Below, one piece after another: positions 50,070-60,954 of a stretch of DNA of 64,000 nt. The stretch spans positions 930,001-994,000 of the forward strand of contig JAJEKV010000064.1 in the NCBI GenBank assembly GCA_021234155.1, read 5' to 3'. The notes beneath the pieces are model-generated. The model saw only the letters and a program-made list of their open reading frames with translations. It did not search any database and was not told the origin of the DNA. How positions within the stretch are numbered: the stretch's first letter is position 1; every line of letters begins with the position of its first letter. Position numbers and translations under genes: made by a program. This DNA is from Isoetes taiwanensis. Taxonomy: Eukaryota; Streptophyta; Lycopodiopsida; Isoetales; Isoetaceae.

Positions 50070-50524
50070 CGCTGGCCACATGCTTGTCGAGAGACAATTT
50101 GAGAGATGGGGAAAGATAGGAGATGGCGAGAGATGAAGGGAGAGTAAAAAAATTGGCTCTCCCTTTGAGAGACAAAACGTTATTAGGGGGCGCTCCCATT
50201 AACCCCATCGAATGTTTTATTGTTAGTGGCATAACTAGATTTCTCAATTTGGCCTCGAAAACTCTCCCCTTCGAAAATTGAGCCACCAATTCCAACCCCT
50301 GCTCAAGAAATGATCTCCATATTGTTTCCTTGATCTATCCAAGATGCATGATGCTTTGCCAATTCCGCATTAGGGTCTGGAGATCGGCCTTGCAATTCAA
50401 TATCCTCGAGCATTGGCAATAGGATTTCCAGTCTCAGGTTTGAAATTGTTCTTGTAAATTTCTGATGTAAGTTGTGTTCAAGAAGTAATTTGCTGTCAAT
50501 TTTTGTTACGTCAGGCTCTAAATC

Positions 50525-51682
50525 ATGTCTAGAGCTACTAGATCTGCTGTTCCAGCAACCACGAAACCCTTTGTGCCTCCTAGAACTAAGAAATTGCCTT
50601 CAAAGAGGCCGAAGAAGATGACTGACCAAATTCTTGAATCTGATGCATTGCAGATGAGTTCTCAGCCTCAAGATGCAAAGGATTGCAATCTGTCCTGGTG
50701 AATCGATGCCCCCTGAAAATTCTTTGGCCTTGATTGTTCATGAAAATGATTCTGATGTCATTCAAAGCAAAAAAAGAAAGCGGCCTGTTGATTGGTCTGA
50801 CAATGCAATTGGCACAATGTTGTCCTTGATGAAAGAGTATAAAGTTCATAACAATGGAAATATTAATCTGTCCGCCAGTCAGTGGAGAGAGATCATGATA
50901 AAACTTCAACACTCAGTAGAGGGTTTAGAAGATTTAAGGCAATTGAGAAAAAAATGGGATAAATTGCAGATAAAATTTAGGAAGCTTCAAATAGGACTGG
51001 TGCAGAACCTTCGAGTTGGCCATGGTTTGAATTCATGGAAGATTTAAACCATGGACAAACTAATGAGAGAGACATACTTGGTGGTGGAGATGATGGAACT
51101 TTTGGTCCCGAGGCATTTGAGAAAGCTCAAATGTTCACAAATGAATTTATGTCTCAAGCATTCTTTGAGACAATTGGTACTGAAGCCTCTTTTATGGAAG
51201 AGAAATTCAAAAATGTTGACAATACTGAAGGTGTTTCTGACAGTCCTAACAGCCCTATTGGCAATGAGGAGCACAGCAGTAAGGACACTTCAAGTGCTCA
51301 AAAAGAAAATAGTGGGAAAGAAACACCAAGTGGCTGCAATATATCTGACACAAGCCCAAGATCAGCTGCTTGTAATAAACCAGGAGTGTGTGGGAAGCCA
51401 ACAACTAAAAGAAGATCTCGAGTTCACATAGATGAAGACATAGCAACAAGAATATCTAAAATGGCAAACAGTTTTGGGGAAAATGAAGCAAGGAAATTGG
51501 AGTTCATGAGGGAGGATTCTTTGAAGAAGACGGAATTGATCAAGGAATTGGAGACAATGAGATCAGCAAACAGTCTAAAAATTGTTGAATCCATGGCAAG
51601 CATGACTCAAAGTATTTGTCAGATGACAAAGGACACCCTTCTCGAAATTGCCAAGCTTGCATCATCAAAACAAAATTCTTAG
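50525..51682 (+). pseudogene. Harbinger 1 ORF1: Myb/SANT-like DNA-binding protein
   Basis: PIF/Harbinger ORF1 proteins bind the transposon ends and the transposase. From ATG 50,525: a basic start (KLPSKRPKKMTDQI), then a shift common to both elements, then the Myb/SANT-like domain (RKRPVDWSDNAIGTML, LSASQWREIMIKL, LRQLRKKWDKLQIKF). A 10-bp deletion near 50,985 (relative to element 2) throws the frame before the acidic middle and the coiled C-terminus (RVHIDEDIATRISKMAN). The stop at 51,682 is followed at once by GTAAGT, a strong splice donor. Confidence 0.8.
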
Positions 51683-51973
51683 GTAAGTGTTCTCCAATTC
51701 TGTTGTTCAGTAGTTCTTAGGTTTCAGTTCTGTAATTCTTAGGTTTGAGTTCTCTAATTCTTAGGTGAGTTACTTCAGTTGTTCAGTGATTGGTTTCATG
51801 AAATAGATGCAGCATAAAGTGTAATTCCTTCTTACGTTTATGCCCATAACATGATGTAAATTCTACAAAAAGCTGAATTTGTCCATCATGAGGTACCATT
51901 CTTTATGGTAACATAATGGCACAAAATTCCCTACATAGGTTGGCATGAAAGGACCCTTCCCATTCTTTCCTGC

Positions 51974-52360
51974 ATGGCTCATAGGAAGGCATTAGTTAGG
52001 CGCTCGCCCCCGCCATCGAGCTCGTCTTTAAGCTCGAGCTCTTCCTACTCTCTTCCCCTTTCGTCTTCAAGCTCGTCTTCAATGTCCATGGCTAGTGAAG
52101 CCGATTCCTCCACAACAATCGAATCTGATGGAGTCTTGCCACTTGAGGTGAGAAGGCATCACCAAACAATATCCCAAAGGGTTGTCATGGGTTATTACGA
52201 AATGGGGATAAGAATCGAAGAGCAACTGTTCCATTGGGCTCAAGCAGCAGAACTTTGCCAAGTTTTGCATCTGGAAGTTACCTTTCTGAAAGTTGGAGAT
52301 GCCTGGTGCATGTACGAAGTTAGGATTCCAAGTTTTTTTACGATCGCGAAGTTCTGTTGA
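51974..52360 (+). CDS. Conserved hypothetical ORF between the two Harbinger genes
   Basis: 128 codons: a Ser-rich low-complexity start (about residues 12-37), then an ordered-looking part with DGVLPLEVRRHHQTISQR, YYEMGIRIEEQLFHWAQA and LHLEVTFLKVGDAWCMYEV. The same frame is kept in element 2 (60,565-60,954) apart from the last residues. I do not recognise it. It could be a captured host exon or part of a longer spliced product, since it lies between a GTAAGT donor (51,683) and a TGTGCACAG acceptor near 52,630. Confidence 0.45.
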   Translation: MAHRKALVRRSPPPSSSSLSSSSSYSLPLSSSSSSSMSMASEADSSTTIESDGVLPLEVRRHHQTISQRVVMGYYEMGIRIEEQLFHWAQAAELCQVLHLEVTFLKVGDAWCMYEVRIPSFFTIAKFC

Positions 52361-53205
52361 GGAAGAAAATGACCGTGTTTTTTTACTTATGTTGTTTTAG
52401 ATCAGCCTTCTCATTAATATAACTCTCGGCTAAATTTATCTCGCATACATAACCTTCCCCAGAAAGATCTTGGCTCGATTCGATCGCATGTAAACCTCTG
52501 CTTTTTTTAGCACAACTTTTGTACATTACCGTACTTATTTGAATGAAAAAGTTATTTTGTAAGGCCAGCTAATGTTGTACTAGAACTTTTATGTCATACT
52601 ACTAAATTCATTCTGTTTTTTGTGCACAGATTTGGAGGAGTCATTGTGTTGAATTTTTTTAAAGGTCTATCAGTGATCTTTAAGTTTTAGCAATGTTTCT
52701 TTAGGTTTGTCAGGTTTGGCATACATTTCTGTAAAAGCAAGTAATAGACATTATGTGAACTTAACCTGTAAATGTACTTCCTCATTCAATTAGTAAATGT
52801 TGATTCTTTGCGAATTAAGTGTAGCCAGTGTGATTTCATGAGCAAGTTGGTTTCAACAATGAAGTTTGTTAGTTAAACAATGAAGAAAGATGTAGTATTC
52901 ATAAACTGGGAGCAACAAAAATAACAAAACAAATTCTGCAGAATGCACAATCCTCGACCATTCAAAGTGAAAGTTTTCTGGTCAACGCCAAATGAATAGT
53001 GCATTGACCAAAAAAATGCACAATGCTCGATCATTCAATCTGTACAGTAAGTGACATATTACAGAGCACTAAGTGAAAACAAGAAAGAATTTTGGATTTG
53101 AACCATGGAATTATGCTGCTCAAATTCAACTTCACATGATTTTATCTATTTGCATAACAGATGTATGCATTATGTACTCAATTATTAACAATTATCCAGC
53201 AGCAC

Positions 53206-54529
53206 TCAGTCTGCACTTACCAGTTCCAAATTCTGGAATATAATATGTCGAATTTGATCCCCTTCTTTCTTCATCCTTTTGTTTATAACCTCAGTCTCGT
53301 AATAGTCAATTTCAGGAACATCAGGTAGCAATGGCAAGTAATTAAGATGAAGATCTTGCATGCTACAAAAGTTCCACAACACACAAGTAGCATGGATTAT
53401 TTTGGCAGCTCTACCAACATGGATAGACAATGCTTTTAAAATTCTGAATTTTTCTTTTATGATACCAAATCCATTTTCTACACACACTCTACCTCTACAG
53501 ATCCTTTTATTAAATCTGCCATAGGCTCCCTTTCCATCAAGGAAAACTTTAATCAGAAATCTTCGAGAGGGATATGCTGAATCCCCAAGCAGCATTGGTG
53601 GAATTGTAACAACCACCTCCTGATCAGTCATTTGACCCTGACTAATCTTTTTACCTATCATCTGAAGAGTGGGTTCCTGCATTATCTGTTTGGCAGCCAA
53701 CCTCTTGTATAACAAACTTTTCTTGAATTGATTTGCATCATGCACAGAACCAGTCCTATTTACACAAACATTAATGAAGAGTCTTTGGTGAGTAACCGCA
53801 CCTTGCATAAGGCAGGAATGTCTTTTGTGCCTGGAATAATAGTCATCACCCTTGTCTTTGCTCCATGCTTTTCTATACAAATAGATATGAGATCCATCAA
53901 CAGCTCCAAATATATTTGGTATACTTGTAGCATCTTCAAAATCTTTGTTTATGTCCAATAATCTTTGGCCTGTTGGTAAAGCAAAGAACCTCTTGTAAAG
54001 CATAGTCTTGGATGCCAAAGCGAGTTATTTTTTTCGTGTATTTCTGCACAGTAGCTTTACCTACATAAAATCTTTGACCTACTTGCAGGGGTTTCTCACC
54101 ATGTGCTAAGAAATAAAGCACCATAGCCACTGCTTTCCTGGGATCAACAGGCGGTCTGACCTTCATTCCAGATCTCATTAAGTAAGGCACAATAAAACCA
54201 ACCAATTTCTCAAATGCAGCCCTCTTCATCCGATAGAACTGGTGCCACATATCATCCTCAAAAGAGGGGAGGCAATTCCAAGCGTGATTATCAATGCTGT
54301 CCCACTGTGTTGTCTGCCTTGGACATACCCAAAATCTCTGGGGAGGCCTCCTTAATCTCGAAGAAGCTGCTAACAAGAGTGTAGATGTTGCACACATGTA
54401 ATTAATATTATCTTCTACCTCTGCATTCTGCTCTAAAATATCCATTGACCCTTCTCGTTCATTCTCCTGTATCAAATGTAGACAGTAGATTTGGAAAGCC
54501 AAGCCGAGTTGAATAGCCCTCAAGAGCAT
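53206..54529 (-). CDS. Harbinger 1 transposase (DDE superfamily), one frame interruption
   Basis: It cuts and rejoins transposon DNA. N-terminal part 54,529-54,020: RRPPQRFWVCPR, FYRMKRAAFEKLV, VDPRKAVAMVLYFLAHGE and the helix-turn-helix-like RFYVGKATVQKYTKKI. After a 1-nt frame change near 54,020, present in both elements, the catalytic part runs to 53,206: IFGAVDGSHIYLYRK (first D), VHDANQFKKS, MLLGDSAYPSRRFLI (second D) and GRVCVENGFGIIKEKFRIL (E). All three catalytic residues are present. The frame change may be a mutation or a tiny intron. Transcription is convergent with ORF1. Confidence 0.88.
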
Positions 54530-54881
54530 GGCACCGGATCAATCAAATAAATCAAATACGGGCCGAGAAGTCTGATTGTAGAGCCGGGATTGAATGGAAA
54601 TAGCTGCTGAACACAAATTATGGGACAATAGAAACTGGAAAACAAGGATATGGGATATTTCGGTAGTCACCGAGGGGCGAAATCTTGACTGTGGGATAAT
54701 TCGAGCTTGAATTGGCGCGAAGGAAGAGGCGGGAAGAAAAATCCCGGTGGATCTCCCTCATTTCCGGTGGACCTCCCTCCTAACGGGCCAGTTAGAGGAC
54801 GAGAGACATTTCTCTCGTCCATCTCTAAACACATACGGTACAACGAGAGATAAAAAAAATTGGAGCACGTGGCTAACTTTT

Positions 54882-54936
54882 GAGAGAGAGAGAGAGGGAG
54901 GGAGGGAGGGAGGGAGGGAGGGAGGGAGGGAGGAGA
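54882..54936. repeat. (GA)n-(GGGA)n microsatellite
   Basis: A short GA run followed by GGGA units between the Harbinger 1 right end and the 3' end of the next LINE. On the minus strand it directly follows that LINE's TTTCA repeats. Confidence 0.95.
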
Positions 54937-57655
54937 TGAAATGAAATGAAATGTTGTATTATCACGCCTCTCGAGACCATCAGTCTATCGACGTTCAAAA
55001 AAAAAAAACTTTTAAACATCAATCCAATTTTACGAAATGCTTCCCACAATCGGAAGCACAATCACTACATTCATCTGGCTCACTCTCCCTTTCATTACAT
55101 CGCAATAACGAATCTATACTAGCTATATGTAATCTTCTCACCTCTAACATGTCTAGGACAAAATTACCAAGGATCGAAGGTGACATATGAAACAGAGTAT
55201 CTAAAGTGTCCACCCCGTCAATACCATGTCTTTTACGCAATCCCTCATATGCTGGGCATCGCAAGAGGGCATGCAATTCATCTTCTACCTCATCTTCTCC
55301 ACATACCTTGCACGTCCTTTCTGCTCTTGGGAGTTTCTTCCATCTTCCCTCTTCTATGTGTAGCCAATGAGAACTCAATCTCAAGCGTGCCAGTGCTCTG
55401 CGTTTTGCCAAGGACATATCACTATCCACATAAGAAGCCCTTTGGAGCCTTGGATTCATAAGTGTTCGGTAATCTGCCATCTTAGTCTTTGGGTCTTTCC
55501 AAATCACCAGCTGAAGTCCCTGTATTACCCATGTTCGAATTTCTGTTTGCGGGCACTCCTCTAGTTTCATATCCCATTTTGCAAGCCATTCTACTATATT
55601 GTTATACCAGCCCTTTCCTTTACTCTCAACCATAGCCAAATGGGGCAGCCTGTCTTCATCTAATTCCTGTACTTTCTTCAGGTAAATAAGAGTTTGAATG
55701 AGCGCTTCACCTTCTAGAGGGATCATTCCGCATTCGGCTAACATCATATGGTATGGAGTTTGAGTCTTCACACCTAATTCTGTGCATAAAAATCGTTTTT
55801 GAATTTTCTCTATTTGTTCCCATAGGCAATTTGGCAAACACGCCCCCAGTTTCCACAGCCCATACAAAACCACCGATTGGACCAACACTTTATAGAGCAT
55901 TCTCTTCATACTCAAATTACGTACAAAAGCTTTTCCACAACACCTTATTTTGCATATAGCGTATAATGCTTTCAAACCTCCATTCGTTCTCTGCTCAATA
56001 CACTTATTCCATCTAAAATTCTTGTCTATTATAAGCCCAAGATATTTATAATCATCTGTAGATGTTAGCAGCTCTCCTTTATAATAAAAGTCACCATTTT
56101 TCCGAGATCCTACTGTCATGGCTTTAGTTTTTGACATATTTACCTTCATACCTGTGGATTCACAGAAGTCTTCTAGTGCTTTAAGATGTCTCTGGATTCC
56201 TGCTTTCTCTTTTGAGCAAAGTACAACATCATCTGCGTATAGAAGAAGGGCAAGTACATAACCAGCTAGATTTACTCCTGAACCTCCATAATCTAGAATC
56301 CACTTCTCCAATCTGTCTATGAAAAGACCAAATAACGTAGGGGACAACGAACATCCTTGTTTCACCCCTGTATTACTCACAGCATGAGCACTACATTCAA
56401 TGTTAAGAGGAAAAGATAGCTCCACAATTACCTTCTCATATACCCTCTTTGTTGCATCACGGTATTCAATCGGGATATTAAGCTGGTTCATTCTATCCCA
56501 TAAGTGCTCTCCAGGCACAAAATCGAAAGCTTTACTAAAATCCACAAAGACCAAATATAGGGGCTGTTTTTTACCTTTGATTGCATTCATAATGGTTCTG
56601 AGCGTCACTAGATGATCAATTGTAGACCTCTTGGGTCTGAAACCAGCTTGCCCCTTAGCCCGCAAATCATTCTTCTCCGTCCAATCATTTATCTTAGATT
56701 CTAAGATGGATGCAAAAAGTTTAGAAAAAATGCTCCCAACCAAGATTGTTCTGTAATTATTGATATCTGCCCTATCTCCTCCTTTGTGTATAGGAATGAC
56801 CCGGTTCACCTGCCATGTTTTTGGAAAGCCATCTCTTACTGCAGCATTCAGCAGCCTGTAATTGGCTCCACAAACTCATCCCCTGCCCATTTTAACATTT
56901 CTGCCACAAGGTCATTTGCATCTGCTGCTTTGCCATTAGAGAGCTTACTTAACCCTTTTGCTACATCATCCTCAGTAATAAACTGTATAGGTGATTGCTG
57001 CTCTATTTGTATCTTGGCATCTATGCCTTTTTGCTGATATAGCCTCTGCACATGGCAAAATAATTCCGTCGCCCCAATGTCAAAGTTCTCTGATGTTTTC
57101 TTTTTTATTCTGCTCCAAAACGCCTTGGGCTCCCTAATTAAATCCATAGCATGTTGTTCTTGCCTGCGCCTGAGAAATTCCCTTTTTTTCCTCCTAATTA
57201 GTGTAACATACTCTTTCTTTTCTAGCTTCTTATCCTCCTTACATGCCTTCAGATATTTTTTTCGTTTGTCTTTGCATTCTTGGTCAAACCAACTGTTGCA
57301 GGGCAGCCCTTTTGCTTTTCTCCTATGAGCAAAAACCTTTTCTACTGAGTCTAATAAAATATTGCGGATAAGCCTATCTAGGTCAGATACATGTTGCGCA
57401 TCCCGCAACTCATGTAATCTTGACTCGCAGGTCTCCTTGTATTTGCTTGCTCTTTTATAATCTAATCTGATACCATTTTTACAACCTTGCTGCTTTTTCC
57501 CTGGATATACATCCATAGCCAAATGAATGGAGACAGGCACATGGTCAGACTCAGGTTGCTGATCCCAGACATGTAAGAGCTTTATTCTTCTGGCTGTTTC
57601 CTCTCCACAAATCACATAATCAACTACACTTTTGCCTCTGCAAGTATATTTTCCA
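54937..57655 (-). mobile_element. LINE 5: best-preserved LINE, 5'-truncated in the endonuclease
   Basis: 2.7 kb. The 3' end has an AGACC/GGTCT-like stem-loop (54,964-54,990), GGCGTGATAATACAAC and three TTTCA units. The 5' end is cut inside the endonuclease at 57,655 next to a short GATA/GA tract and the 3' end of another LINE. CAG and CTG are present at normal frequency here, unlike the blocks. It has a single frameshift in 2.6 kb of ORF2. Confidence 0.9.
55019..57655 (-). pseudogene. LINE 5 ORF2: endonuclease C-terminus, reverse transcriptase, CCHC finger
   Basis: Endonuclease C-terminal part with GKSVVDYVI and ESDHVPVSIHL (catalytic D and H), then the linker CNSWFDQECKDKRKK. One frameshift near 56,857 is followed by a 596-codon open frame. 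RT: RVIPIHKGGDRADINNYRTI, AGFRPKRSTIDHL, VFVDFSKAFDFVPG, GVKQGCSLSPTLFGLFIDRL, LLLYADDVVLCS (catalytic DD intact) and YKYLGLIID. Near residue 520: CKVCGEDEVEDELHALLRC (CX2CX9HX4C). The last 40 residues are Cys/Ser/Glu-rich. With the shift ignored, RT looks enzymatically competent, but without the 5' part the copy cannot move on its own. Confidence 0.9.
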
Positions 57656-57673
57656 GATAGATAGAGAGAGAGA
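57656..57673. repeat. Short GATA/GA junction repeat
   Basis: GATAGATAGAGAGAGAGA separates the truncated 5' edge of LINE 5 from the 3' end (TTTCA repeats on the minus strand) of the neighbouring LINE fragment. Confidence 0.9.
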
Positions 57674-58041
57674 AATGAAATGAAATGTTGTATTTATTAC
57701 GTCTGTAGACCACCAGGTCTATGAGACGATCAATGTACATATTCAACATTATAAAAGATATCCTCTAATGCATCTTCTGACAAGAATGCATTAGACTCTT
57801 CCCATCTCTCATCATGTATAACATTACAATCTTTAATACTCATTAACTGTTCTCTCTGTATCAATATTTCCTTCAAGTATTTCCCAATGTGATGTCCAGC
57901 ATATCAAAGAATTCCAGCAAAGAGTTTGAGTGGATATTGTACTTATCTCGAATTCCTGAGTATAACGAGCACCTTACGATGACATGCAATACATCTTCTA
58001 CTTCTCCCATATTGCATACTTTGCAAAAATCTCAATTCATG
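57674..58041 (-). mobile_element. LINE C2: third copy of the LINE 3' fragment
   Basis: Same fragment as 7,455-7,825 and 44,834-45,205. The stem-loop at about 57,700-57,730 is the clearest of all (GTCTGTAGACC, loop ACCA, GGTCTATGAGAC on the plus strand). Confidence 0.8.
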
Positions 58042-58359
<318 letters not shown>

Positions 58360-58424
58360 ATGAATGAATTTTAACGTCACGCCACTAGGCAGCATCCAAC
58401 TGGACATGTGACCACACACCACAC
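58360..58424 (-). mobile_element. SINE 3' fragment b
   Basis: The last 65 bp of the SINE (plus strand TGAATTTTAACGTCACGCC ... CCACACACCACAC) directly abutting the full copy that follows, i.e. a partial tandem duplication. Confidence 0.75.
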
Positions 58425-58629
58425 AATGAATTTTAACGTCACGCCATTAGGCAGCATCCAACTAGACATGTGACCACACACCACACTACATTGTTCAGTT
58501 GGGCCCTGCCCCCAACCACTTTACATTGCTCTGTGGATTTTGACACCCAACAGTTCAGAGTGCGATTCTGGGCAGTCCCGAACTCGAGACCTATAGTTGC
58601 AAGAACTAGTGTGTTACCACTAGATCAAA

Positions 58630-58632
<3 letters not shown>
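58425..58632 (-). mobile_element. tRNA-derived SINE, copy 3
   Basis: Full length and almost identical to copy 1, including A box and B box. It joins the Harbinger 2 left end through only 44 bp of GA repeats, with no LINE between. Confidence 0.82.

Positions 58633-58676
<44 letters not shown>
58633..58676. repeat. (GA)n microsatellite at the LINE-free (empty) site
   Basis: 22 GA units between SINE copy 3 and Harbinger 2. In blocks A and B the same two elements are separated by (GA)n, a 4.4-kb LINE, and (GA)n. Confidence 0.95.
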
Positions 58677-58677
<1 letters not shown>

Positions 58678-59128
58678 GTTGGCCACATGCTTGTCGAGAG
58701 ACAATTTGAGAGATGGGGAAAGAGATAGGAGATGGCGAGAGATGAAGGGAGAGTTAAAAAATTGGCTCTCCCTTTGAGAGACAAAACGTTATTAGGGGCG
58801 TTCCCATTAACCCCATCGAATGTTTTATTGTTAGTGGCATAACGGCCGATTTCTCAATTTTGGCGCCCGAAAACTCTCCCGAAAATTGAGCCACCAATTC
58901 CAACCCCTGTTCAAGAAATGATCTCCATATTGTTTCCTTGATCTATCCGCACAGTTGCTGCTCCAATTCCGCATTAGGGTCTGGAGATCGGCCTTGCAAT
59001 TCAATATCCTCGAGCATTGGCAATAGGATTTCCAGTCTCAGGTTTGAAATTGTTCTTGTAAATTTCTGATGTAAGTTGTGTTCAAGAAGTAATTTGTTGT
59101 CAATTTCTGTTACATCAGGCTCTAAATC

Positions 59129-60297
59129 ATGTCTAGAGCTACTAGATCTGCTCTTCCAGCAACCACGAAACCCTTTGTGCCTCCTAGAACTAAGAAATTG
59201 CCTTCAAAGAGGCCGAAGAAGATGACTGACCAAATTCTTGAATCTGATGCATTGCAGATCAGTTCTCAGCCTCAAGATGCAAAGGATTGCAATCTGTCCT
59301 GGTGAATCGATGCCCCCTGAAAATTCTTTGGCCTTGATTGTTCATGAAAATGATTCTGATGTCATTCAAAGCAAAAAAAAGAAAGCGGCCTGTTGATTGG
59401 TCTGACAATGCAATTGGCACAATGTTGTCCTTGATGAAAGAGTATAAAGTTCATAACAATGCAAATATTAATCTATCCGCCAGTCAGTGGAGAGAGATCA
59501 TGATAAAACTTCAATAATCAGTAGAGGGTTTAGAAGATTTAAGGCAATTGAGAAAAAAATGGGATAAATTGCAGATAAAATTTAGGGATGAAAAAGAAGC
59601 TTCAAATAGGACTGGTGCAGAACCTTCGAGTTGGCCATGGTTTGAATTCATGGAAGATTTAAACCATGGACAAACTAATGAGAGAGATATACCTGGTGGT
59701 GGAGATGATGGAACTTTTGGTCCCGAGGCATTTGAGAAAGCTCAAATGTTCACAAATGAATTTATGTCTCAAGCATTCTTTGAGACAATTGGTACTGAAG
59801 CCTCTTTTATGGAAGAGAAATTCAAAAATGTTGACAATACTGAAGGTGTTTCTGACAGTCCTAACAGCCCTATTGGCAATGAGGAGCACAGCAGTAAGGA
59901 CACTTCAAGTGCTCAAAAAGAAAATAGTGGGAAAGAAACACCAAGTGGCTACAATATATCTGACACAAGCCCAAGATCAGCTGCTTGTAATAAACCAGGA
60001 GTCTGTGGGAAGCCAACAACTAAAAGAAGATCTCGAGTTCACATAGATGAAGACATAGCAACAAGAATATCTAAAATGGCAAACAGTTTTGGGGAAAATG
60101 AAGCAAGGAAATTGGAGTTCATGAGGGAGGATTCTTTGAAGAAGACGGAATTGATCAAGGAATTGGAGACAATGAGATCAGCAAACAGTCTAAAAATTGT
60201 TGAATCCATGGCAAGCATGACTCAAAGTATTTGTCAGATGACAAAGGACACCCTTCTCGAAATTGCCAAGCTTGCATCATCAAAACAAAATTCTTAG
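59129..60297 (+). pseudogene. Harbinger 2 ORF1: Myb/SANT-like DNA-binding protein
   Basis: As element 1 but with different lesions. An extra A in the run before GAAAGCGG (near 59,388) and a TAA in place of the Leu-Gln-His-Ser region (near 59,515) interrupt the Myb/SANT domain. The 10 bp missing in element 1 are present here (DEKEASNRTGAEPSSWPWFE). The 249-codon distal frame (59,548-60,297) is intact and keeps WPWFEFMEDLNHG and the C-terminal coil. GTAAGT follows the stop. Confidence 0.8.
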
Positions 60298-60564
60298 GTA
60301 AGTGTTCTCCAATTCTGTTGTTCAGTAGTTCTTAGGTTTCAGTTCTGTAATTCTTAGGTTTGAGTTCTCTAATTCTTAGGTGAGTTACTTCAGTTGTTCA
60401 ATGATTGGTTTCATGAAATAGATGCAGCATAAAGTGTAATTCCTTCTTACGTTTATGCCCATAACATGATGTAAATTCTACAAAAAGCTGAATTTGTCCA
60501 TCATGAGGTACCATTCTTTATGGTAACATAATGGCACAAAATTCCCTACATAGGTTGGCATGAA

Positions 60565-60954
60565 ATGACCCTTCCCGCTCATAGGAAGGCATTAGTTAGG
60601 CGCTCGCCCCCCCCATCGAGCTCGTCTTCAAGCTCGAGCTCTTCCTACTCTCTTCCCCTTTCGTCTTCAAGCTCGTCTTTAATGTCCATGGCTAGTGAAG
60701 CCGATTCCTCCACAACAATCGAATCTGATGGAGTCTTGCCACTTGAGGTGAGAAGGCATCACAAAACAATATCCCAAAGGGTTGTCATGGGTTATTACGA
60801 AATGGGGATAAGAATCGAAGAGCAACTGTTCCATTGGGCTCAAGCAGCAGAACTTTGCCAAGTTTTGCATCTGGAAGTTACCTTTCTGAAAGTTGGAGAT
60901 GCCTGGTGCATGTACGAAGTTAGGAGTCCAAGTTTTCGATGCGAGTTCTGTTGA
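60565..60954 (+). CDS. Conserved hypothetical ORF in Harbinger 2
   Basis: Counterpart of 51,974-52,360: a Ser-rich start and the same YYEMGIRIEEQLFHWAQA core, with near-identical length (129 codons). Upstream, 13 bp present in element 1 (around CATTCTTTCCTGCATGG) are absent here, so the start differs. Function unknown. Confidence 0.45.
   Translation: MTLPAHRKALVRRSPPPSSSSSSSSSSYSLPLSSSSSSLMSMASEADSSTTIESDGVLPLEVRRHHKTISQRVVMGYYEMGIRIEEQLFHWAQAAELCQVLHLEVTFLKVGDAWCMYEVRSPSFRCEFC

Larger units (their letters stand above)
50071..54877. mobile_element. PIF/Harbinger DNA transposon 1
   Basis: 4.8 kb with 14-bp terminal inverted repeats (left GCTGGCCACATGCT, right AGCACGTGGCTAAC). It carries two convergent genes: a Myb/SANT-like protein on the plus strand and a DDE transposase on the minus strand, the classic PIF/Harbinger arrangement. 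Both ends sit in (GA)n, and the expected 3-bp TTA/TAA target duplication is not evident, so exact ends are provisional. It is close to element 2 (58,678-63,505). Confidence 0.85.

Noticed and set aside
50165-50215. TTAGGGGCG near 50,185 and CTCCTAA near 54,780 as true Harbinger ends with TTA/TAA duplication
   Set aside because: The inward repeats match poorly and the flanking triplets are inverted (TTA against TAA) rather than direct; the outer 14-bp pair is the better candidate, though ends remain provisional.
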